Below, piece after piece: positions 48,622 through 60,034 of a stretch of 64,000 nt of DNA. The notes under the pieces were generated by a model that made no database searches, was not told the origin of the DNA, and worked only from the letters and a program-made list of their open reading frames with translations. The stretch's first letter is position 1, and every line of letters starts with the position of its first letter. The translations under genes were made by a program, and so were the position numbers. This DNA comes from Telopea speciosissima (taxonomy: Eukaryota > Streptophyta > Magnoliopsida > Proteales > Proteaceae). The stretch spans positions 6,076,001 through 6,140,000 of the forward strand of contig NC_057924.1 in the NCBI RefSeq assembly GCF_018873765.1, in the 5' to 3' direction.

Positions 48622-49253
48622 AAAAATAAATATTAAAATTTTGGAATCTCCCATGGTAACTATTTGTAACTATTTCAACTTGCAGCATTAACAACTATAT
48701 GTTGGTCCATGTGGTCTACATTCACAACTATATATAAGCCAAGTGGTAAAGAACTTAACCCAAAACAAATAAGGTAAGAAATATCATAAAACAAGGACCG
48801 GGTTTTCCTTTAGTCATGGTGAATGGGAATTCATTCGCCATGGGTTGAGGATGAGCGTGAGAGAATATCGGGAGGGTACTTTGGAAATTATACTAAAATA
48901 ATATAAAGCTTTGTGAACCCTAGAATGGGTTGGTCAACCTTCCCTGTGAGGTGAGGGAAAACTTTCTCCAAACAATAAAACATCATTGATTTCATTACAA
49001 TGATTCAACATTTTTAGAGGAAAAGTTTTCCTCCACGTGTGATGTTCAACCACCATCTAGGGTTCACATACCTATAAGGTTTTAGTATTATCCCCAAAAT
49101 ACCCTCTCAATACCTTCGTAATGAATGAATTCCACCATGGGTGGAGGAAAACTTGATCCTTTTATAATTATTTGAAAATTTAAAGTTATTTTTAACCATG
49201 TTTGGTAACTTTTTTTCTAATTTCGATATATGAAATGGGTCAATGTAGGGCGT

Positions 49254-49680
49254 AGGGGTGCAAATGCGACATTATACACTTTAAAGCCGACATTGGACCA
49301 ACCAATTAGTAAATGCCGTGTTGGGCCTAACCAATTACAAATCCAATTCAGCTCTGCTACCCACATGGGGACAGATCTGAACCCTCCACGGGGTGTGGGA
49401 CCCGCCTCTAGGGTGTGGGATCCACGTCCCATGGAGGGGTCAGATCTGTCCCCACCCGTCCCCATGTGGGTAGTTGATCCGGATTCTTTCTAATCGGTTG
49501 ATAATGGTATTTATTTGTAGCTTGATTGAGATCTGTGATACTGTCAATCGACCGGTTTACAGCCCGATTAGCCGGTTTAAACCAATTTAGCATTGTTATA
49601 GCCCAATTGTAACCGGATTAGTCAGTTAATTTATTTAAATTGGTGGAGACTGATTAAACATGAACGAAACCAACCGGACA
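49254..49680. mobile_element. hAT-like repeat containing a nested fold-back element
   Basis: It begins TAGGGGTGCAAATGCGAC, a hAT-type end, then GACATTGGACCAACCAATTA and GTAAATGCCGTG. The same backbone occurs at 58031-58380 (TAGGGGTGTCAAATTC, GACACTGGACCAATCAGTTA). In this copy a hairpin (49358-49473) interrupts it between 'GGGCCTAACCAATTA' and 'AATCGGTTGATAATGG'. The 3' end is not clear. Confidence 0.5.
49358..49473. mobile_element. Nested fold-back element, copy F
   Basis: The left arm is CTACCCACATGGGGACAGAT, then CTGAACCCTCCACGGGG. The right arm reads CCCATGGAGGGGTCAGATCT, then GTCCCCATGTGGGTAG, the reverse complement apart from a short duplication. Near-perfect stem of about 40 bp. The target duplication is not clear. 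Confidence 0.6.
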
Positions 49681-51760
49681 GTGGTCTATGGTTTAAGTGG
49701 GTATCTCTGCTTCTTGGTATACAACTTACATGAGAGCTAGGGTTCTACATCTAATGGATGAAAGAGTATACCTCAGAAACTGATACTAATACCTGACCAC
49801 TACCAATATAAATACAAAGGATATGGAATCGATCGGTATCTTTGAGGTCAAAACTGTCCAATATGGACCGAGTATCGCTCCAATCTCGATACCTAAAACC
49901 ATTGTGGATTGAGTCTTTGAAATAACGATTAAATTTTATTTATCGTAGTAAAACATTACTCTTAAATACTAATACCTCACAAAAAACTATAAAATAAAAT
50001 AGAAAAAAAAATAAATTTCTCTTTTCATCACCAAAAATTTATAAAACTCTACACTTTTATTCTAAATCTTCTGAACCAAGATATGAGTAATGCATCCGCT
50101 TCTTGTTGTATTTCACAACCATAGCCATGGATGATGCTTGTCATTGGGGAGGATTGCGGATGAAGTTATGTTTAAATATGTTTATTTGTCATCCGGTTCC
50201 TTCTACATAGGTCATCTAACAACACTGAAGGTTAGGAAAAATTAAATAAAGAAGGAACTTGTATTCTGCTTTGAACGCGTATTCGCTATTTCAAAGGAGA
50301 TATTTGTCCCCACACGACAAAAAATCACCTTCAAGACTCAACAAAGCAATAAAAGAGAGACAAAGAATATCTTTTTTTTTTGGTTAAAACAAAGAATATC
50401 TTTGAGAGACCTGATTGCAAAAGAGAGAGATAATTCGTTTGAACACTGCACTTCTATTTTATAGAAGTAAAGCACCTCTTCTGAACAGATATATCTGTCC
50501 ACTTTGTATTTAAAGTGTTAGATCGATTATCACACGGTCTAACGGTCCAGATTAAACAGAGATGAAGCTGTTCACAACTATCATTTCATATCAAATGTGA
50601 CTGTAGGATCTTCTATTCCGACGGATCTGATCACAACCCACTGCCCACGCCCGCGCGGTGCGCGTGCGTGCTTGGACGGCTACGCCGTCTCCGCATATAC
50701 ACCGTAGAATGTCTCCCTTATCTGGATTAACTTAAGAGATAAAGAAGGTAATATAATACATACCATTTATAACTCTTGTAATTTTTCGATGTGGGATTAA
50801 AACACTTTACTAAAATAACACAGTATTTATTTAATCCTTCATCTTATTACAATCTATCTAACATTGAATGCAAAGTTAATTAAACGTAAAACGTATATCT
50901 TTCTTCCAATTGATCGTTTCGCATGCAAGATGTTGTCTGCTTTATCATACAACATTTGATTCCAAGCCTCGAACCTGCACCCATCAACTGTCATAACTGT
51001 CCACTCCAATATGTTAAGGGAGCAAATAGAAGAATATTGATAAAGGTTTGCTCGGAATTATTCACCCAAAACATAAGTTGCCAGAGAGCTAGAAGGGTAG
51101 TTAACAAATCTGCATGGATAATTAAGTGATTTAATCTCTTGAGAATCAATCTGTTGTGTTTACAATGCATTGGAAAAGTACTTGATTGTCCAAGAATAGT
51201 TTCTTTGAGGGAGACCAAACTTCATGGTAACTGGTAATCCAAGCAAGATGAAACGGAAAAAGCATAGAAAAAATATTTATGTTTTAATTGACTTTTTTGA
51301 TATTCTTCGACATCATATATACCATTTATACTCACTTTTTAATAATCCTCTCATGATAAACATGTGGTGGACTAACCAATAACTTTTATGATTCTACCAA
51401 GTCAAGATAGGAGATCCAAAAGCTTACCAGGTTAGAGAATCCATGATCAAAGCTTAATGTTCCACTGCACAAAACATTTCAAATTAGGTAACTCAAATCT
51501 TAGAGAGTTTCATTAATAAATACATGCATCCACTAGCTTAGCTACCAGGTTTTTCCATAAGTTACTACTTAGAAGAGTAAAAACTTGATTTTCTCATCAT
51601 GCCTGCAAATTTTTTATCCTACAAAGTGATCCAAGTTACAATTATGGATCAATTTCTATTTTTCTATCAAATTTTTTTTATTATTTTTATTATTCGAGAA
51701 TGCGAAATCAACTTAGAATATTTTAATCCAACAATGCATACCAAATGCAGTCTTAGTTTC
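49681..51760. other. Intergenic, no gene recognised
   Basis: It contains a repeat rich in 'GATACC/GGTATC' words (about 49765-49910), one micro-insertion (50361-50403) and a short GC-rich patch (50645-50695, CGCGCGGTGCGCGTGCGTGC). Frames are short and without motifs. Confidence 0.5.
50361..50403 (-). mobile_element. Micro-insertion: poly(T)-GGTTAAAA with 14-bp target duplication
   Basis: CAAAGAATATCTTT at 50361-50374 repeats at 50390-50403. Only a T-run and GGTTAAAA lie between. On the minus strand this is TTTTAACC followed by A residues. The T-run plus GGTTAAAA also occurs at about 63140-63160, just beyond the 3' end of the LINE-like fragment there, which points to the source. Confidence 0.68.
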
Positions 51761-51764
51761 TCTT

Positions 51765-52060
51765 CTTCTTTAGACTAGACTATCATGATTATTGTAGATG
51801 ACATTTGTTCTCTGTTTCCTTTATTTTCTGTAGTCGTTATTCCCCTATGTTTTTTCTTATACTTCTAATAGGGAAATCCCTGTTTTTTAAATAAAGGGAC
51901 CCATAAATCCAACCCTTACCTCCTTTCCTTGTAAAAACTTTGATGTTTTTGGTTGGTGGTTTTCCTCCTGTTTCGATTATTGTGTTGTAAAGCCCAATGA
52001 TCTATAACAAAGGCTATGCCAATGAAATATACCTATACTTCTATAGATAAATAAAAAAAA
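51765..52060. repeat. Dispersed repeat 'L', copy 1
   Basis: It shares long blocks with 59345-59960 (for example GACTAGACTATCATGATTAT, then TGTAGATGACATTTGTTCTC) and, further right, TTTTTGGTTGGTGGTTTTCC with both 59675 and 62797. No coding content. This copy keeps the uninterrupted 'CCATAAATCCAACCCTTA' that is split by a hairpin in copy 2. Confidence 0.7.
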
Positions 52061-52239
52061 TAAAAAATAGAGGCAAGTGCTAAAGTTTTGGTGAAACTAT
52101 AGCCAACTTTAATACCCACATAGACAAAGTGTACATTTTGGTTTAATTGTGACATAAACTTCCTTGCAAACACTGGCATGACCCCATTTCAAATCAAGAT
52201 TCTAATTACACTCCAGTGTTGATGCCGCACAGTTTTTTT

Positions 52240-53130
52240 GTTTTTTAGGGTGAGAAGAAGAGGTCACTAAAGAAAACTATTTAGTAACAAATGCATCCTT
52301 CAATCAAGGGGAAACAATACATCCAAACAAATAGTGCGAGTGGAGGAAAAAATATGATACGTACTACACAATTATGATTCTGTAGATATCACAAGATATG
52401 CAATTGACAATTTTTATAGGGAATGGTATGACACCAAAAAGATACAAAGAACTTACAAATTTGATTTACTCCAAATGTCGCATTAGCAATGACCAAAAAG
52501 AAAGAAAAAAAAAAAAACCATCACTCTAACTCTTTAAAGTCTGGAAAAGCATTCGATACTTAAAAATTTATAATAACTTTTCCTTAAATAGATAGGCATA
52601 ACAATGGGACTGATCATCATGCAAAAATAATTATAAAAGAGAGAGCATAAATAATGTGAATAGCAGAGCATTAATACCTAGCATGTACTCAAACATGTAA
52701 TTTGTATCATGAGGTCAACATTTTCATCATATTGATTTTAATGGTCCAAAATAAAAGTAACAATAGGTCCAATAGAATGGCTCAACAAATAGTTAAAGCT
52801 TGTGTGATGATATACTTAATAAAATGAGAAAAACATTTCTTTTGATACCCACAACGTTTTAGAATACGGTTTCGGTGGTTGTATCAGTTTTAGCCGATAC
52901 TGATATTAATTGGCCAATCAAATTGGATTGGACCATTTTATATCAAAAAATACTTATACTACTGATTTTTGGACCATTTTAACCTCATGATACATACCAA
53001 ACCACCAAACCACCAATCCGTATTAGTATTGTATCGGTTATCGGTATAATATTGATACATGTCGATCTATACGATACTGATACCTAAATCCATGACTGCC
53101 CATTTTTAGAATGAATGTCGTTAATCTTAT
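52240..53130. repeat. Dispersed repeat 'R', copy 1
   Basis: It matches 55746-56440 and 61255-62153. Shared markers in order: ATGACACCAAAAAGATACAA, TAAATAATGTGAATAGCAGA, TAGCATGTACTC, TTGGCCAATCAAATTGGATT, TTTTTGGACCATTTTA and CATTTTTAG. Its right half is rich in GATACC-type words, like a separate MITE fused into the unit. Confidence 0.75.
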
Positions 53131-53740
53131 GTGGTTGGTCCCAAATGCCCTTCTCTAGTCCTGTCCTCAAAAGGAAGCGATTTAACAACAAAATCCATCG
53201 ATGAATTGATAATAGACTATAATAAAGAGCCACCAAACCTTTCGGAAACAGGTGAATTACAGATCAAAACGAGAGAAGAATCAATCATTTCTTACAGAAG
53301 CAACAAATTAGGATATTATCTTTTCCTGTAATTAATCTTTAAAGGGTTTAAATACTCTAATTTGTAATTTCAGGGTGGGTTTGGGCCGACAGCGGTAAAT
53401 TTGCACCCTACTAAACATGGTTTTAATAATCGGTATCGGAATAATCGTCTCGACCAATTTGTATTGCTAATGGCCGATATCATTTTTTATCATTTTTTAA
53501 AACCCTAGTATTACGTGTAGAATATTAGTCAATGAATCCGAATACTTGAGAGAATTCTACCCAAACAAAAAAAAAAATGTTATTTAAAGAGAACAATATA
53601 TTTTGACACGACAAACGAAACTATGGTACCACGTACATACGGATTCCTAAAAACCCTAAGATCGATTGCACTAGAAACCACTAAATGTCCATCATATACC
53701 ATGCATGACATTTTTATTTTTTATTTTGGTAAAAAAAAAC

Positions 53741-54690
53741 TCATTTATTAGCGCGAGAAAGACACAAGGTGTCCAAATTACAAATATCAGACAACCTTGA
53801 GGTGGTTTCCGGCCAAACTGTCTTAATCGCACAAGACAATGCATACTTGGCTAGAGAGTCAGCCACGTTGTTAATCTCCTTGAGAATGTAGAGAAAGTTA
53901 CAGGAGATAAAATAAGAAGAGAGGTGAATAATGTCCGGTATAGTACTAGATTCTTCAATAGGATGAGAAAGCTTTGAATTGACCAGCAGGTTGGAGAGCT
54001 CCAAATTGTCCATTTCAACCTCCAAGTGGAGCATGCCTTCAGAGATTGCTTGAAGGAGACCTTCCCTAACTGCTGTAGCTTCACCTTGGAGGACTCTGGT
54101 GAAGTTGAGAAATAATTCCTCTATAATTTCGAATGACGAATCCTATTCTTCCCTTCCCTTTCTGAAGAGTGGCATCAGAATTAAGCTTGGAGAAATTTTC
54201 TTTGGGATGAGACCAAGAGAGTGGAGGGGCATGAGGTCTGGGAGGAAGGATGTTGCCAGCAGGTTTTTGAATCTTCGAGTAGGAACAAAACTCATCGAAG
54301 TCGTGTTCAGCCTTGTGAAAAACTTCCTCAGGAGTCCAAGCTTTCCCCCCAAATATTAGCTCATTGCGAGCTAACCATAAGTTCCAGCATATGAAGGACG
54401 ATAGACCTGAAGCTTCTTGCTTGTGTTGCTTTGACATTCTTCCATTTGAGTCCCAATGTAATATGAGCTGAGAAAGCCTACGGTTGACATCGAGGGATAT
54501 GAATGACAATCTAGATCCAAACCAAACTGCCCTAGCAAAACTACAATCAAGCAATATATGGTCCACAGTTTCATTGCAACAGCCACACCGGGGGCACCTT
54601 GGATCTATAGGGATTCGTCTGTGACTAAGGGCATTGGAAGTTGGAAGTACGTCCACCTGCACAAGCTTTCCACAAGAAATTCCTCACATT
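53741..54690 (-). pseudogene. LINE remnant: zf-RVT and RNase H domains
   Basis: Minus-strand frames 54662-54081 and 54034-53741 encode, in order, a reverse-transcriptase zinc-binding segment (HRRIPIDPRCPRCG, then CNETVDHILLDCSFARAVW), a linker (WNLWLARNELIFGGKAWTPE), and an RNase H-like domain (FSKLNSDATLQKGKGRIGFV; EINNVADSLAKYAL). At least two frameshifts break it, one near 54083 and one near 54660, before which 'NVRNFLWKAC' continues in another frame. The reverse-transcriptase core is absent (5' truncation). A T-rich tract at 53711-53740 corresponds to the poly(A) end. Confidence 0.85.
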
Positions 54691-55065
54691 GCCATGTGGC
54701 TGATATAGCTACTCAGGCTGTTTGAGGAGGGTACACCGATCACATCACATTGCCATGTGGCAAGTTTTAAGAAAGAGATCTATGGGCCATGATCCTGATC
54801 AAATGGCAAGGTGTCAAGGTCATTTCACTCTTGAAATTTTACTCTCTCCATTTCAAGATTTAGTGAGTATTAGAAAGCGTGTATCCAAGCATAAATGTGA
54901 ATTCTACTCCGTCTACAAGTAGGATTTAGAAACTTTCTTTTTCCGACAAGTGACTTGAGTTTACATTCGTTCCATCGAATCATTTAAGTACATTTCCTAA
55001 TAAGCTTAAACCCTAATAAATAGTTTTAATTGCATCATCGTTCTATTGGAGTTTGAACACAAAAA

Positions 55066-55769
55066 ATGGCAACCATACGAGAGGTTTGGCATTCAAATTT
55101 CGAGCAAGAAACGCTTTCCTTTGAAAGCATCGTACACACCATCGCATTTCGTTCGATACAGAATTTTCAGGTTTTCTCCACAATATACCACAGAATGCAT
55201 CCAAAACTGAACGTTACGAAGATATCAAGTTCAACACCGACAGCTTGAAGCCCAGCCAGTTCGGTCTCACATTCACAGATGAATACGGTAATCTCCCGCA
55301 CTCTAGCTAGTGGTGGTGTCTGGCAATTTAATTTTAATGATTCTGATCCCACCATTGACCTTCAAGTTGCTGCACCAGTCGATTTATTGCATCGTAACGG
55401 AATCGAATTGGAGAAGAACAAGAGAGAAGGAATTGAGATCGAAGCATTTTCAGTTCGATTCCCGAACATACTAAGGCGTGAAGGCCACAGGATTCAGTGG
55501 GAGACGTTTCATGGTGTGTATGACATTGCTTACTTCATCAAGGTGTTGAATATCAATACAACAGTCCTCCCCTCCAAGAATTCATGGATATAGTTGGAGC
55601 CATCTTTCCTAGGGTTTATGATATGAAATTGATAATGAGTTTCTACAATGGGTTGTGTGGTGGAGAGCTGGGTTTGGAACGTCTGGCTAAGATACTTGAG
55701 GTGAAGCGGGTTATTGGAGAGTCTCATCAAGCATGTTTTGATAATATGACACCAAAAAGATACAAATAA
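55066..55769 (+). pseudogene. CAF1-type CCR4-associated deadenylase pseudogene
   Basis: The first frame starts MATIREVWHSNFEQE, the usual CAF1 opening, but the DTEFPG active-site segment that should follow is lost and replaced by unrelated residues. A frameshift leads to 'ERYEDIKFNTDSLKPSQFGL' and 'DEYGNLPHSS', ended by a stop near 55312. Another frame carries VWQFNFNDSDPTIDL, VDLLHRNGIELEKNKREGIE and WETFHGVYDIAYFIKVL. A further shift leads to IFPRVYDMKLIMSFYNGLCG and GESHQACFDN. These match the DEDD-nuclease CAF1/POP2 order. It is cut at its 3' end where repeat R begins. No introns are visible, as in most plant CAF1 genes. Confidence 0.85.
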
Positions 55770-56440
55770 CTTACAAATTTGATTTCCTCCAACATCGTAG
55801 TTAGCATGAGAAAAAAAACATCTAGACATTTAAAGTTAACCCAAAAAAAAAAACTTGTCATACACCCTAGCTCTTTATAATCTGGAAATGGATTTGATAC
55901 TTAAAAATCCTACAAACAACTTTGCTTTAAATAGATGGTATAACGGTGGAACTCATCATACAAAAATAATTATAAAAGAGAAAACATATATAATGTGAAT
56001 AGCAGAGCATTAATAGCTAGCATGTACTCTAACATTTGGTTGTATCATGAGTTCAACATTTTCATCATATTCATTTGAATGATGCAAAATAAATTTAACA
56101 ATAGCTTCAATAGAATGGCTCACCAAATAATTAAAACTTGTGGTCAAAAAATGCTTCTGATACCCACAACGTTTTAGACTACGGTATCAGTGGTTGTATT
56201 ATTAGTCTTGGCCGATACCAATATCGATTGGCCTATCAAATTAGATTGGATCATTTTATATCCAAAAATACCAATAATGTTGATTTTTGGACCATTTTAC
56301 CCTCCTACATAGGAATACCGCCAATCTATATTGATATTGTATCAGGATCGGTATTATACCCTACTGGTACCTAAATCCATAACTACCCATTTTTAGTGTG
56401 AACGTCCTTAATCTTATGTAGGAGTGTAGGATGCGTCAAA
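55746..56440. repeat. Dispersed repeat 'R', copy 2
   Basis: It is joined directly to the CAF1 pseudogene at GATAATATGACACCAAAAAG. The end 'AACGTCCTTAATCTTATGTA' is the intact counterpart of the site occupied by a hAT MITE in copy 3. It carries the same ordered markers as copy 1. Confidence 0.75.
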
Positions 56441-56509
56441 TATTCTTACATGGCAAAAGTAAATGAGAACTCATTATAAAGAACACTTCTAACTCAAAAA
56501 ATAAGTTAT

Positions 56510-56702
56510 GGGGGAAAGAACACAACTTGGTCGTGTGTGTGTGCGTGCGGTCCCTGCGCCCAGACACATGGCTCTGTGAAAAGATCACCACATCCCCATG
56601 GAAAGGAAGAAATCATTGAGGGCATGACGATCATTTCACATAGCCCTGTGTCTAAGTGCAGGAGTCACTCATTGCACGCGATCAAGTAACATTCTCTTTT
56701 TA
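56510..56702. mobile_element. Fold-back MITE, copy D
   Basis: Left arm GTCCCTGCGCCCAGACACAT, preceded by GTGTGTGCGTGCG; right arm CCCTGTGTCTAAGTGCAGGA, followed by CATTGCACGCGATC. The outer ends are GGGGGAAAGAAC and ATTCTCTTTTT. Flanks ATAAGTTAT (56501-56509) and ACAAGCTAT (56703-56711) match at 7 of 9. It is related to copy C. Confidence 0.65.
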
Positions 56703-56761
56703 ACAAGCTATTTTTTATTTTGGGTGGGGGTATGGGAGAGTTGATAAGAAAGAGTTGGAAC

Positions 56762-57164
56762 TAGGGGTGTCAATGGGCCAGGTTGGGTCGGGCTTGCCCT
56801 AAACCCTAGCCCAACCCTAGGAGCCTTAACCTAAACCCAAGCCCAGCCCGGCCCTGCCAGGGCCAAGCATACCTTCAACACAGCCCGAACCCTGGCAGGG
56901 TTTTCCCAAGTCCGGCCCGGCCCTGATTGACCTTGAATATCTTGGACCATTGAATTATGATACTAATAAAGCTCAATCACAGCCCACTTAATAAAGCTTA
57001 GGGTATAAAAAAGTGAAACTTTTGGTAAATAAGCTATTTCAAGACTCAAATCAAAAGACCATTTGGTCACAATAAAGAAACCTTGGCTGTTGCACCAAAG
57101 CACATTCCCTATATGCTATATATATATAGAGGGTCGGGCTGGCCGGGTTTTTTTGACACCCTTA
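56762..57164. mobile_element. hAT-type MITE with exact 8-bp duplication
   Basis: Terminal repeats are TAGGGGTGTCAA and TTGACACCCTTA. The target duplication is GTTGGAAC at 56754-56761 and 57165-57172. The subterminal regions are rich in 'GGGC(T/C)' words (GGGTCGGGCTTGCCC; GGTCGGGCTGGCCGGG). No coding capacity. Confidence 0.88.
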
Positions 57165-57454
57165 GTTGGAACTCTGTAACTGACTCCTATTCTACATTAA
57201 CTATATGTAGGTCCGTGTAGTAAAAAACTTGACCCAAAACAAATAGGTAATTGCCTTAGTGACAGTAAAAATATTATTGATTCTATCACAATTCAACATT
57301 TTTATAATTTTGGGAATTTACAAAAAGTCCCTTATAAATTTGAAATAATATGCTTACCTCCCTCCATAGGGGAGGTGGATGCAATTTTTAGGGGAGGCAG
57401 GCAAATTTTTTTCAAACTAAATGGGTTTTTGTAATTTTCACTTATAATTTTATT

Positions 57455-57632
57455 GGAGAAAAGTTCTCAGCATGGGGGCGGAGGGGCCACACCCACACAC
57501 AACGGAGGATCGTATGACTGCCCTGCCCCCATGAATGGTGGAAATTCTACCACCCAATGTGCCAGCACGCATGCTCTCATTGGCTGGCATGCGTGGCATG
57601 ACCCCTGCGTCTCACCTAGAGAATGACACCCC
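57455..57632. mobile_element. MULE-type MITE, copy E, exact 9-bp duplication
   Basis: It is flanked by AATTTTATT at 57446-57454 and 57633-57641. The ends are GGAGAAAAGTTCTC and GAGAATGACACCCC. An internal hairpin is formed by GCCAGCACGCATGC and GCATGCGTGGC. GC-rich against AT-rich flanks. Confidence 0.72.
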
Positions 57633-58030
57633 AATTTTATTTTATGAAATGAATAACTTATTTTTCTCCACTTCGGTACTTTTTTGTTCTGAATTTTGAT
57701 AATGAAATGGGTTTATTAGCCCTTTTGTTTGACGTGGAGAATGAGGTGGGATTGGGTCCTGGGATTCCTACAATGAAACTGGGTTGGGGAACAGAGGTAG
57801 GATTTTTACTTTCCCATTAACAGTAATCAAAGTCCTTTGTTTTTTGTGGAACTTTGGATAGCATAGCTTGTGAGATTTTTCAAGGACCACATCAGCAGAC
57901 AAAGTATTTAATGCTATTCCGGAAGCTTTTGTAAGTTCACCATCCCATGTTAAACAAACAAGGTTGGGATGAGATTTTAAAGTGCCACATTAGCACTTTC
58001 TCACCCCAATTCTCCCATCCAAATAAACAA

Positions 58031-58380
58031 TAGGGGTGTCAAATTCTGGCATTCATAAGTACGCCCAATTGATTAATGCTTGACACTGGACCAATCAGTT
58101 AGTAAATGGCCTTATGCTAGACCTAGACCGACTACCAACTACTTCGTAACGGTGTTTGGTTGTAGCTCGATAGACGTCGGACCAAGACCGATATCTCCGT
58201 CAACCAACTGTTTTATAATCTGATTAGCCCATTTAGCCCATTAATAGCTTGTTAATGACATGGTAGTGGCCCGATTAGCCTAATTACTATGAGCCCGATT
58301 ATGGACGGGTAACCAACCGATAGAATAAAAGTATGTGCATGGACTACATGTTCCGATTAGGCCTGATTGAAACTCCTACC
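58031..58380. mobile_element. hAT-like repeat, uninterrupted relative of 49254-49680
   Basis: It starts TAGGGGTGTCAAATTCTGGC and then follows the 49-kb copy (GACACTGGACCAATCAGTTA, AACGGTGTTTGGTTGTAGC). The 3' terminus is unclear. It serves as the reference that shows the hairpin F is an insertion. Confidence 0.5.
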
Positions 58381-58616
58381 AGAAGACTAAGTATCTAAAT
58401 GCCCTTTTCCTTCATGTGAAAAGATAAACTCTTAGTTTGGACTTGGACTCTTCCAAGTCCGATTCGCATTGGAACCAGAAACTTTTAGGTATGATGTGTC
58501 AACCCGCCACTGAGCCTGGCCCGGCCTCACTGAGCTATTCATTGGTAGTTTGGCACTGGTTTATCACCACTCTTAAGTAGCACCACTATTAACTAGCCCA
58601 TTATATTTGGATTGAG

Positions 58617-58984
58617 CTCCTCTCTAGGGAGCCCAGCACGCCAGGGGGGCATCCAGCCGTTGGGCTCTGCCACAAATATCCCTAGGTGTGCGCCGAGATG
58701 TGTGTGGTGTAAGGGTATTATGGTATCCTTTTATATGTTCTAATATAATCGTACTTGTATTATGGCTCAGGCTGTGAGGGACAATCTAGTAATTAGCCTA
58801 TCTGACCTAAACCCTAGTTTCCCTATAAATACTTGCTGGAAACAGCAGCCTGGGTATTTCAAACTTGATACATAGGATGTAATGCTTTAAGTAACCAGTG
58901 TTTAAACCCTAAACCTTAACATGTGGCACAACCTAGCCCTTGGATGCCCCCTGGGCACTCTGAGCTCCCTGGAGAGGAGCCAGA
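58617..58984. mobile_element. Inverted-repeat element with LTR-like interior
   Basis: Ends: GAGCTCCTCTCTAGGGAGCC with AGGGGGGCATCCA, and the reverse complement TGGATGCCCCCTGGG with GAGCTCCCTGGAGAGGAGCC. The interior (about 58700-58910) has a plant-type TATA box (CCCTATAAATACTTGC, near 58821) and a possible leader, like a small LTR. I found no clear target duplication. Confidence 0.6.
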
Positions 58985-59044
58985 ATGGTAATTTCAGTGT
59001 TAGGCTGTTTTGATTTAAGAGTATCTCATATTCAAAAAAGATGA

Positions 59045-59215
59045 AGTATATTAAGGCACCTCTGCTAGTGGGTGAGAGGATGAAGGTTGTGTGGCTTTGG
59101 GATGAATGAGAAGACACATCAGCTCCCATTTTTTGAGGAGGAGAGATATAGACACATGAGAGTGCTGGTGTAGACCATACTCCCGGACAGAAAACTGTTT
59201 TCCTAAAAATAAACT
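59045..59215. repeat. Relative of the 23599-23767 MITE, one clear half
   Basis: 'AGAGTGCTGGTGTAGACCAT' and 'ACTCCCGGACAGAAAACTG' correspond to the right arm of the 23.6-kb element. The left half has diverged, and no target duplication was found. Confidence 0.5.
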
Positions 59216-59344
59216 AAAAAAAGTAGCTTTGAGGAGGAGGAGAGTACGTGGGTCGTGGAGAGTATCAGGGCACAATTAGAGTCTCTTGGTTCTTAGTCTT
59301 AGTTTGAATGTATGGAGTAATTTTGGTTTTGAATTTTATGTATT

Positions 59345-59960
59345 TTCTTCTTTAGACTAGACTATCATGATTATTGTAGATGACATTTGTTCTCTGTTTC
59401 TTTTGTTTTCTGTAGTTATTCCTATGTTTTTTTTTTCCCTTGTACTTCTAATATAGGAAAGCCCATTTTTCAAATAAAGAGACTCATAAATCTGGACTTT
59501 AATCCGTTGCTGTAACTGCAGTACTGCTGTACTCATCGTGCGGTGCTGCAGATGCCATGTATGCACAGTGGGCCCCACATGACACACATGGCATCTGCAG
59601 CACCACACGATGAGTACATCAGCGGATAAAAATCCCATAAATCTACACCTTAGCTTCTTTTCTTGTAAAAACTTATGTTTTTGGTTGGTGGTTTTCCTGC
59701 TGTTTTTGAATAATGATTTTTTGTTTCTAACTTAAATTTTTTTTTTTTTGTTACATTTTCTTATAACTTATCTATGGTGATATTTAGCAATGGGTCTTCT
59801 AGAATCTAGAGTAATGGAGTATATAGTGTTTATCCCCAAAAAAAAAAAAAAAAAAAGTTAATGGGGTGTATAGTGTAGAAATAAGGTAAAGCTATAAAAT
59901 TAAAAGCCAATGAAATATACTTTTATATATATAAAAGAAAATGTCTGTGGTAGTAACAAA
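59345..59960. repeat. Dispersed repeat 'L', copy 2, interrupted by a hairpin
   Basis: It matches copy 1 (51765-52060) on both sides of the 59494-59635 insertion. It also matches 62785-63070 (GGTGATATTTAGCAATGGGT, CTTCTAGAATCTAGAGTA). Near 59803-59870, 'TAATGGAGTATATAGTGT' and 'TAATGGGGTGTATAGTGT' flank TTATCCCC plus a poly(A) run, another small tagged insertion, older because a degraded form is shared with copy 3. Confidence 0.7.
59494..59635. mobile_element. Fold-back MULE-type MITE, copy G, exact 9-bp duplication
   Basis: The stem is TGTACTCATCGTGCGGTGCT then GCAGATGCCATGT (59528-59560), paired with 59586-59618, at most two mismatches. The outer ends are GGACTTTAATCCG and CGGATAAAAATCC. 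Target duplication CATAAATCT at 59485-59493 and 59636-59644. Repeat L copy 1 shows the unoccupied site near 51904. Confidence 0.88.
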
Positions 59961-60034
59961 GAAGGTTACAAAATTTGTAAGATCATTTTTTTACCCCATT
60001 CCAATCCGCAGTCTCACTAAGTATGATGAGGACT

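Noticed and set aside
54099..54359. Plus-strand frame of 86 codons
   Set aside because: Reverse-strand shadow of the LINE zf-RVT/RNase H remnant, which has recognisable motifs.
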